From: Alphaproteobacteria bacterium
Lineage (GTDB): Bacteria; Pseudomonadota; Alphaproteobacteria; Micropepsales; Micropepsaceae
Assembly (NCBI GenBank): GCA_028292825.1
Contig: JAQGLO010000176.1
Location: forward strand, 1 to 37,063
Direction of reading: 5' to 3'
DNA: 37,063 nucleotides
A program made the translations under genes and the position numbers. The notes under the pieces were generated by a model, which worked only from the letters and a program-made list of their open reading frames with translations, did no database searches and was not told the DNA's origin. Shown in pieces: positions 32,198 to 37,063 of this stretch (position 1 is the first letter of the stretch; each line of letters starts with the position of its first letter).

Positions 32198-32211
32198 ATG
32201 ATGGCCATCAT
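32198..32211. promoter_or_regulatory. 14-bp palindrome upstream of dgoK
   Basis: ATGATGGCCATCAT is a perfect palindrome 71 bp before the dgoK start, in the intergenic region between DUF72 and dgoK. It could be an operator for a sugar-acid regulator (GntR or LacI type). No regulator gene is in the window. Confidence 0.35.
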
Positions 32212-32281
32212 AACCGCAGGCCGAAGAGTGCGGATAAGTTGTAATCTTGCGGACATGCCAGAACCGGCTAGAAGAGCGCCC

Positions 32282-33175
32282 ATGACCAAACCCGCTTTCA
32301 TCGCCGGCGACTGGGGCACCAGCCGGCTCCGGCTTTATTTGTGCGATGCTTCGGGCGCCGTGCTGGCGCGGACCGAAGGCGAGGGCGCCGCGGTCGGCGG
32401 TCATGCGGACCGCTTTGCTGCCGCCGTTGCGGCCTGGGATGGCGAACATGGCGTGCTGCCGGCGGTGCTGGGCGGCATGGTCGGTTCCACCATCGGCTGG
32501 AAGGACGTGCCATACCTAGCCTGTCCGGCGCGGCCCGAGGCGATCGCGGGCGCGGCGCTGAAGTTCGAACAGGATGGTCGCGCCATCGCCATCGTGCCGG
32601 GGCTCAGATGCGCAGGCCCGGATGTCATGCGCGGCGAGGAAGTGCAGATCCTGGGGGCGCTGCGCCTGAACCCGGCGCTGGCACGGGGCCGTCATGTTTT
32701 CTGCATGCCCGGCACCCACGCCAAATGGGTGACGGTGCAGGACGGCGCGGTGCTGGATTTCAACACCGCGCTGTCGGGCGAACTGTTCGAACTGCTGCGC
32801 AAGCACAGCGTGCTGGCGCGCGACAGCGGCGCGGTCGATGTCACAAGCGCGGCTTTCGCCCTGGGGCTGAAGACCGTGCGAGAAGCCGGCCGCGACCTGC
32901 TGCATCTGCTGTTCGGCGCCCGCGCCCGGGTGGTCACCGGCGAGATGGCCAAGGCCGATGCCGCATCCTATCTGTCAGGGCTGATCGTGGGCGCCGATGT
33001 CGCGGGCGGCATCGCCCGGGCGGGCGGCGGCACCGTGCATCTGATCTGCACCCCGGCGCTGGCGGCGCTTTATGGCGCGGCGCTGGCGGATTATGGTGTC
33101 GCCCATACGGTGATCGACGGCGATGCGGCGGCGCTGGCCGGCCTGGTTCAACTTCATGCGGAACTGTTTTCATGA
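32282..33175 (+). CDS. dgoK: 2-dehydro-3-deoxygalactonokinase
   Basis: This protein is 297 residues from ATG 32282, which opens directly into the ATPase-fold strand TKPAFIAGDWGTSRLRLYLC. Further DgoK landmarks are GGMVGSTIGW, PGLRCAGPDVMRGEEVQILG, CMPGTHAKWV and DFNTALSGELFELLRKHSVL. It phosphorylates 2-keto-3-deoxygalactonate at O6 with ATP in the De Ley-Doudoroff galactonate pathway. It overlaps dgoA by ATGA (33172-33175), and the two enzymes are consecutive in the pathway. The length is normal. Starts at 32198 and 32255 are in frame, but the first overlaps the palindrome. Confidence 0.94.
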   Translation: MTKPAFIAGDWGTSRLRLYLCDASGAVLARTEGEGAAVGGHADRFAAAVAAWDGEHGVLPAVLGGMVGSTIGWKDVPYLACPARPEAIAGAALKFEQDGRAIAIVPGLRCAGPDVMRGEEVQILGALRLNPALARGRHVFCMPGTHAKWVTVQDGAVLDFNTALSGELFELLRKHSVLARDSGAVDVTSAAFALGLKTVREAGRDLLHLLFGARARVVTGEMAKADAASYLSGLIVGADVAGGIARAGGGTVHLICTPALAALYGAALADYGVAHTVIDGDAAALAGLVQLHAELFS

Positions 33176-33795
33176 GCGCGGATTCCCTTCTGGCCGAACT
33201 GCCCCTGGTGGCGATCCTGCGCGGCGTGACGCCGGACCGGGTCGAGGGCGTGGCAGGGGCGCTGTTCGCGGCGGGCATCCGCGCCATCGAAGTGCCGCTG
33301 AATTCGCCGGACCCCTTCAAGAGCATTGAACTGCTGGCGAAGCAGTTTGGGACAAGCTGCCTGACCGGCGCAGGCACCGTGCTGGACACCGCCAATGTGG
33401 ACCGCGTGGTGGACGCCGGCGGCAAGCTGCTGGTCACGCCCAACACCAATCCGGCGGTGATCGCACATGGCGTCGCCAGGGGCATGACGGTGATGCCGGG
33501 CTTCTACACGCCGTCCGAAGGCTTCGCCGCCGTGGCAGCGGGTGCGAGATATCTCAAGCTGTTTCCCGCCTCCACCGGCGGCATCGACCATCTGAAGGCG
33601 ATGCTGGCGGTGCTGCCCAAACACGTGCCGGTCTATGCCGTGGGCGGCGTCGGTGCCGGCAACATGAGCGAATGGCGCCAGGCTGGCGCCGCCGGCTTCG
33701 GCCTGGGCTCCGACCTGTTCAAGCCGGGCTTCACCGACGAAGAGATCAGCACCCGCGCGCAGAAGTGCGTGGCGGCGTTTAAAGCAGCAAGCTGA
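33172..33795 (+). CDS. dgoA: 2-dehydro-3-deoxy-6-phosphogalactonate aldolase
   Basis: This 207-residue protein is a class I KDPG/KDPGal aldolase: LPLVAILRGVTPDRVEGVAG, AIEVPLNSPDPFKSI with catalytic Glu, GAGTVLD, VTPNTNPAVI, and Schiff-base lysine K129 in YLKLFPAS. The LNSP rather than LRT after the catalytic Glu favours the DgoA (galacto) branch over Eda, as does its fusion in operon with dgoK. It splits 2-keto-3-deoxy-6-phosphogalactonate into pyruvate and glyceraldehyde 3-phosphate. It begins within the dgoK stop (ATGA). Confidence 0.94.
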   Translation: MSADSLLAELPLVAILRGVTPDRVEGVAGALFAAGIRAIEVPLNSPDPFKSIELLAKQFGTSCLTGAGTVLDTANVDRVVDAGGKLLVTPNTNPAVIAHGVARGMTVMPGFYTPSEGFAAVAAGARYLKLFPASTGGIDHLKAMLAVLPKHVPVYAVGGVGAGNMSEWRQAGAAGFGLGSDLFKPGFTDEEISTRAQKCVAAFKAAS

Positions 33796-33826
33796 AGGCG
33801 CGAGGGATTTTGGCCGATGGCCAGGA

Positions 33827-33870
33827 GCGTCGCGCGGATCGGGCTGGAAGCCCGTGAGCACGCGCGACGC
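33827..33870. terminator. Two-tier hairpin between convergent dgoA and dehydratase genes
   Basis: The outer stem GCGTCGCGCG (33827-33836) pairs perfectly with CGCGCGACGC (33861-33870). An inner stem GGGCT-GGA-AGCCC (33841-33853) sits inside. It lies between two converging genes, so it may stop transcription from both sides, although no U-tract is present. Confidence 0.45.
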
Positions 33871-33894
33871 CGCCAGCGGTCAAAAGACCCGCGC

Positions 33895-35130
33895 CTACCA
33901 ATTCGTATAGCTGCCGTCCGGGCGGCGGTTGATCTGGATGGGGGCATAATGCTCGGTCCAGTCGCCGACCTTTTCCAGCTTGCTTGCATCCAGCGTCACG
34001 CCCAGGCCGGGGCGTTCGTTGGGCCACAGTTTGCCGTCGTGGAAGTCATAGGCTTCCGGCAGATACGGCCAGGGCTTGCGGCCCGAGGCGGTCATTTCCA
34101 TCAGTGCCACAACGGACGTGGCCGTCAGGCAGTGCACCAAGGCGGTTTCGCCGATGGGGCCGGTGAAGTGCGGAATCATGCCGCAATAATGGGTTTCGCA
34201 CAGCGCGGCGATCTTCATGTATTCGGTGATGCCGCCGACATTGGGCACGGTGCAGCGGGCGAAATCGATCAGATTCTGTTCGATCAGGGGGCTGATCTCC
34301 CACTTCACACCATAGATTTCGCCCACCGCGATCGGCACCCGCAGGCGCGGCCGCAGGGTCTTGTAGATGTCGATATTCTCGCCGCGGATCAGGTCTTCGC
34401 AGAAGAAAGGCCGCAGCGGCTCCAGCGCCGTGGCCAGGGTGATGGCGTCTTCGGGATCCATGGTGCCGTGGAAGTCGATGGCCCAGGCGCCGTCCTTGCC
34501 GACGCCGCGGCGGATCGCCTGGCAGTCCTCGATGGTCTGCTCCACGGCGCGGAAGCGGTCGAACTGCTGGGTCTCGCGCACGCCGGTGCGATAGGCGCGG
34601 AAGCCTTCGGCGATGCAGGCGCGGGCTGCATCTTCCAGGGTGCCGCCCTTGGGGGTGGGATAGCTGGTGGCATAGCATTCGACATGCTCGCGGCTCTTGC
34701 CGCCCAGCAGCTGCCACACCGGCACACCCAGCGCCTTGCCTTTCAAATCCCACAGCGCGACGTCGAGCGCGCCCAGCGAGTGAGTCTTTTCCCGTCCCGC
34801 CGGATAGAAATAAGCCCGCTCCATCACCTGCCAGGCATCCTGGATGCGGAAGGGATCCTGGCCAATCAGGAGACCGGCGCATTGTTCCATGGTGGAGGGT
34901 TCGCCGCCTTCGCCGATGCCCATCAACCCGCTCTCGGTCTCGATGGTGACGATGTTGGTGGACTGGTTGAAGGTGGGCTGGTGGATATTGGCCCGTCCCG
35001 CCGCATCGGTGGGCGTCTTGTAATAACGGATGCGCTTGATCTTGTCTTTCGGCAGGCCAAGCGCGAAGGCCGAAGGCGGCGTCCACAGTGAAGCGGCGGC
35101 CATGCCCGTGATCAGTTTGCGGCGATCCAT
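33895..35130 (-). CDS. Exported D-galactonate dehydratase-like enolase-superfamily enzyme
   Basis: This 411-residue protein belongs to the mandelate racemase/muconate lactonizing enzyme family. The metal ligands D219 (DFHG), E245 (CEDLIRG) and E271 (VGEIYG) and the acid/base residues H221 and H321 (IPHFTGPIG) are visible. Their spacing equals that which I recall for E. coli DgoD (D183, E209, E235, H185, H285), with a constant offset of 36. The extra 36 residues are MDRRKLITGMAAASLWTPPS plus AFALG and a linker, a twin-arginine export signal, unusual for this normally cytoplasmic enzyme. It should dehydrate D-galactonate (or a related sugar acid) to 2-keto-3-deoxygalactonate. It is convergent to dgoK-dgoA and co-directional with the propeller gene upstream (19 bp gap). 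Confidence 0.92.
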   Translation of the reverse strand: MDRRKLITGMAAASLWTPPSAFALGLPKDKIKRIRYYKTPTDAAGRANIHQPTFNQSTNIVTIETESGLMGIGEGGEPSTMEQCAGLLIGQDPFRIQDAWQVMERAYFYPAGREKTHSLGALDVALWDLKGKALGVPVWQLLGGKSREHVECYATSYPTPKGGTLEDAARACIAEGFRAYRTGVRETQQFDRFRAVEQTIEDCQAIRRGVGKDGAWAIDFHGTMDPEDAITLATALEPLRPFFCEDLIRGENIDIYKTLRPRLRVPIAVGEIYGVKWEISPLIEQNLIDFARCTVPNVGGITEYMKIAALCETHYCGMIPHFTGPIGETALVHCLTATSVVALMEMTASGRKPWPYLPEAYDFHDGKLWPNERPGLGVTLDASKLEKVGDWTEHYAPIQINRRPDGSYTNW

Positions 35131-35149
35131 TCCATTTCCCCGTATTTTA

Positions 35150-36004
35150 TTATGTCAGGCTGCAGATCCAGCCCGTGTTGGCGTCGCAATACCACAGGAC
35201 GCCGTCCTTGATGTCCAGTCCATGGACGGACGGGTCGCTGTTTTTGTCCAGCACGATCCTGGCGACGATGCCGCCGTCGGACATGCGCAGCTTGTAGATT
35301 TCCGCCTCGTCGCTGCCGACGCACCAGATGTGATCGCTATCAAGCGCGATGCCGTGGGTGCGCACGGTGGGGGCGGGAATGCTGCGGGCCACGGTGCCGG
35401 CTTCGGCATTGATCAGGAACAGCTTGCCGCTGGCGGGCACGGCCATCCAGTACTGGCCCCCACTTGAACCATTGGAGCCGGCCCATTTCACGCCGTGTCC
35501 GCCCGAAGCCAGCGGCAGGTCGCCCGGCTTGGAGACGCGGGTGGTGTAGGCGCCATAGATGCCCCAGCCGGGCGTCTCCCACTTCTTGAGTGTCGCGCCA
35601 GTTTTCGGGTCCACCTTCAGGGTGGAGGGATTGCCGCTCAGCACCTTGGTGGAGGTGATGAACCAGGCGCCGTCGCCATAGGTGATGCCGCTGCCATGGA
35701 TGCTTTCGGTCTGCACGCTGCCCAGCACCGCGCCGGTCCTGGGATTGATGGTGAAGACCTTGTTGGGGTCTTTCTGGTCCAGTATCCACAGATCGCCATT
35801 GGCAGCGAACTGCATGTCGTTGGGCTGGTCGATCGCCGCTTTCAGGTTGTAGAGGCGATTTACCGTCTTCGGTATCACCGGCGCGGACTTGCGCGCCGCG
35901 ATGGTGGCAGCGGCAATTTGCGGATCGGTGGCAAAGGCGAAACCGGGAAGCAGCGTCGCGCCACCCGCCAGCAGCAAACCGCGTCGTGAGAGTGCATCCT
36001 GCAT
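35150..36004 (-). CDS. Tat-exported beta-propeller protein (possible lactonase)
   Basis: This 284-residue protein has an N-terminus MQDALSRRGLLLAGGATLLP that is a Tat signal (S-R-R-G-L-L-L) ending near AFA. The mature part is a chain of propeller blades: QPNDMQFAANGDLWILDQKD, VFTINPRTGAVLGSV, ALDSDHIWCVGSDEAEIYKL and HGLDIKDGVLWYCDANTGWI. This resembles NHL/SMP-30-type propellers and Vgb-like lyases. It is the first gene of an operon with the exported galactonate dehydratase-like enzyme. A periplasmic sugar lactonase that supplies galactonate would fit the pathway. That function is inferred from context; the metal ligands of SMP-30 lactonases could not be assigned. Confidence 0.8.
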   Translation of the reverse strand: MQDALSRRGLLLAGGATLLPGFAFATDPQIAAATIAARKSAPVIPKTVNRLYNLKAAIDQPNDMQFAANGDLWILDQKDPNKVFTINPRTGAVLGSVQTESIHGSGITYGDGAWFITSTKVLSGNPSTLKVDPKTGATLKKWETPGWGIYGAYTTRVSKPGDLPLASGGHGVKWAGSNGSSGGQYWMAVPASGKLFLINAEAGTVARSIPAPTVRTHGIALDSDHIWCVGSDEAEIYKLRMSDGGIVARIVLDKNSDPSVHGLDIKDGVLWYCDANTGWICSLT

Positions 36005-36277
36005 CGCGTGCCTCTTTTATGTTCTTGCAGTGCAAAATAATCGGCTGCGGGAAGCGTGGCAAAAGCGCCGCATCTTGGCGCCATCGCGCGTGAAACCATC
36101 ACGAATGTTTGTCTTGTCGGCGCGACTGACATAAAGTTTGTGCAACGAGCCTGGCAAACAGGCAAGGCGGCAAAGACCGCCGGCAGGGACTGAAGCGCGT
36201 ACCAGAAGAATAAAAGGCAGAAATCAACCATTTATCAGCGGACGGCGCGATCTTCGCGCAGCCGCGCATGGGGACAT

Positions 36278-36302
36278 AAAAAACAAAGCGGGATCAACCC
36301 GC
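36278..36302 (-). terminator. Minus-strand intrinsic terminator opposite the RNA candidate
   Basis: Read on the minus strand, GCGGG-TTGAT-CCCGC is followed by TTTGTTTTTT. This is a stem with a U-rich tail, so it could end a transcript coming from the right, though no minus-strand gene starts there. It shares its stem with hairpin four of the plus-strand RNA candidate. Confidence 0.45.
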
Positions 36303-36311
36303 GCATTTGGT

Positions 36312-36343
36312 GCCGCCTTCCAACCGGAAGGCGGCATTTTTTT
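36312..36343 (+). terminator. Strong intrinsic terminator upstream of the amidohydrolase
   Basis: GCCGCCTTCC (36312-36321) pairs exactly with GGAAGGCGGC (36326-36335) around AACC and is followed by A and seven T. It is the best intrinsic terminator in the window. No plus-strand protein gene lies upstream for it to end, since the nearest upstream gene is minus-strand. Confidence 0.85.
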
Positions 36344-36381
36344 ATGTTCGCGGCCGCGAAATTCATGCCGCAGTGCAGCGT

Positions 36382-36412
36382 AAGGCGCGCGTCGATTCGG
36401 GCGCTTTTTTTT
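36382..36412 (+). terminator. Second terminator-like stem with T8 tail
   Basis: GCGC (36385-36388) pairs with GCGC (36401-36404); after a G-G mismatch, CG (36390-36391) pairs with CG (36398-36399). Eight T follow (36405-36412). It lies 48 bp before the amidohydrolase start, so it would act as an attenuator if the promoter is further upstream. Confidence 0.4.
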
Positions 36413-36459
36413 CCGTCCCTCGTACCGTAAGACGGTGCCGCATCACGGGGACTTAGACC

Positions 36460-37063
36460 ATGCGTCGCTTGAAATTCACCACTGCCGCCGTTGCCCTGCT
36501 GGCGCTGTCCGCCCCCGCTATTGCCGAAACCACGGTGCTGAACAATGTCACGGTGATCGACGGCACCGGCGCCGCTGCGCTGGCCAACGCCGCCATCGTG
36601 ATCACCGACGGCAAGATCAGCTATGTCGGCCCGGCTGCCGGCGTGAAGGCCCCCAGGGATGCCAAGATCGAAGACATGTCCGGCAAGTTCGTGATGCCCG
36701 GCATCATCGACAGCCATGTCCATGTCGGCATGATGAAGGACGTCACCCAGGACGAAAAATTCGAAACCCCCGAGAATGTCGAAGCAGATCTCAAGACCTA
36801 TGCCGCCTATGGCGTCACCACCGTGCAGGTGCTGGGTACCGACAAGGATTTCGTGCTCGACATGCGCAACCGCCAGCGCAAGAGCCGTCCCAGCGTGGCG
36901 CGTCTGTTCAGCGCCGGCCAGGGCGCGGTAATGAAGGGCGGTTATGGCGGTCTTGTGGGGGTGACCCAGCCGATCGCCACGCCGGAAGAGGGGCGCAAGC
37001 TGGTCGACGAACAGGCCGCCAAGGGCGTTGATTTCAACAAGCTCTGGATGGATGACGAGCGCA
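36460..37063 (+). CDS. Exported amidohydrolase family protein (3' end beyond window)
   Basis: The reading frame stays open to the window end (201 codons seen). GGGGAC precedes ATG 36460. The signal peptide is MRRLKFTTAAVALLALSAPA followed by IA. The mature part starts with the amidohydrolase small beta-domain (VTVIDGTG, IVITDGKISYVG) and continues to GKFVMPGIIDSHVHVG, whose H-x-H is the first metal-ligand pair of the barrel. YGVTTVQVLG follows. Secreted members of this imidazolonepropionase-like branch include dipeptidases and prolidase-type enzymes. The substrate cannot be set from this half. It is preceded by two terminator-like structures. Confidence 0.9.
   Translation, partial: MRRLKFTTAAVALLALSAPAIAETTVLNNVTVIDGTGAAALANAAIVITDGKISYVGPAAGVKAPRDAKIEDMSGKFVMPGIIDSHVHVGMMKDVTQDEKFETPENVEADLKTYAAYGVTTVQVLGTDKDFVLDMRNRQRKSRPSVARLFSAGQGAVMKGGYGGLVGVTQPIATPEEGRKLVDEQAAKGVDFNKLWMDDER

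Larger units (their letters stand above)
36140..36343 (+). ncRNA. Candidate structured small RNA (hairpin chain with intrinsic terminator)
   Basis: No protein gene fits 36005-36459, but five simple hairpins follow in line on the plus strand: GCCTG/CAGGC (36149-36163), GGCGG/CCGCC (36166-36181), GCGCGA/TCGCGC (36245-36259), GCGGG/CCCGC (36288-36302) and the terminator stem (36312-36335) with a T7 tail. A possible promoter TTGTCT (36109-36114), 17 bases, TAAAGT (36132-36137) precedes them. The predicted RNA is about 200 nt. It does not show the features of tmRNA, SRP RNA or 6S RNA that I could check by eye. It could alternatively be the attenuated leader of the amidohydrolase gene at 36460. The 5' end is approximate. 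Confidence 0.45.

Noticed and set aside
36140-36343. RNA candidate as tmRNA, SRP RNA or 6S RNA
   Set aside because: There is no tRNA-like ends or tag frame, no SRP GGAA/AGCAGCC loop pattern, and no single long bulged helix as in 6S RNA.
1-37063. CRISPR arrays, insertion sequences, prophage or integrase genes
   Set aside because: No regularly spaced repeats, transposase or phage-type proteins were found on either strand.

Overview
The window reads as one chromosomal stretch of a GC-rich alphaproteobacterium. The signs are dense operons joined by ATGA or TGATG overlaps, GGAAC-N16-CGTT/TGTT promoters of the EcfG (alphaproteobacterial general stress sigma) type, a TonB-dependent receptor, a YfiR-type protein and many Tat-type signal peptides. 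I cannot name a genus from the sequence. No insertion sequence, phage gene, CRISPR array or rRNA was seen.

Layout. (1) 23-99: tRNA-Arg(ACG), followed by a perfect hairpin. (2) 250-2378 (-): two coupled envelope genes I do not recognise. (3) 2478-14029: a peptide-catabolism region. It holds an exported S12 (beta-lactamase-fold) serine hydrolase, a class III aminotransferase, a membrane protein, and a tight operon of M81 peptidase, dipeptide-type ABC transporter (binding protein, two permeases, fused double ATPase) and a second M81 peptidase. (4) 14040-16211 (-): NUDIX hydrolase, Pit-type phosphate transporter and its DUF47 partner. (5) 16355-20014 (-): bicupin, CHRD protein and a PQQ dehydrogenase with an N-terminal haem-c domain, in one operon. 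(6) 20105-22013 (-): a luciferase-like flavin oxidoreductase and an EF-hand protein. (7) 22305-26147 (+): MlaC-like protein, lytic transglycosylase and M3 oligopeptidase. (8) 26265-30404 (+): TonB receptor, YfiR, CHASE8-like histidine kinase and a lone receiver, behind a perfect EcfG-type promoter. (9) 30401-32058: small basic protein, glycine-rich stress protein and DUF72 protein, with back-to-back EcfG-type promoters. (10) 32282-36004: D-galactonate pathway with DgoK, DgoA, a Tat-exported galactonate dehydratase-like enzyme and a Tat-exported beta-propeller. (11) 36005-36459: no protein gene, but a chain of hairpins and terminators suggesting an undescribed small RNA. (12) 36460 to the end: a truncated exported amidohydrolase.

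The most interesting material is the mlr-like combination in region 3 (MlrB-type and MlrC-type hydrolases around a peptide importer, beside an aminotransferase whose superfamily includes beta-amino-acid transaminases); the stress-sigma promoters that tie regions 8 and 9 together; the YfiR plus CHASE8-kinase arrangement; the galactonate dehydratase with an export signal; and the hairpin-chain RNA locus.
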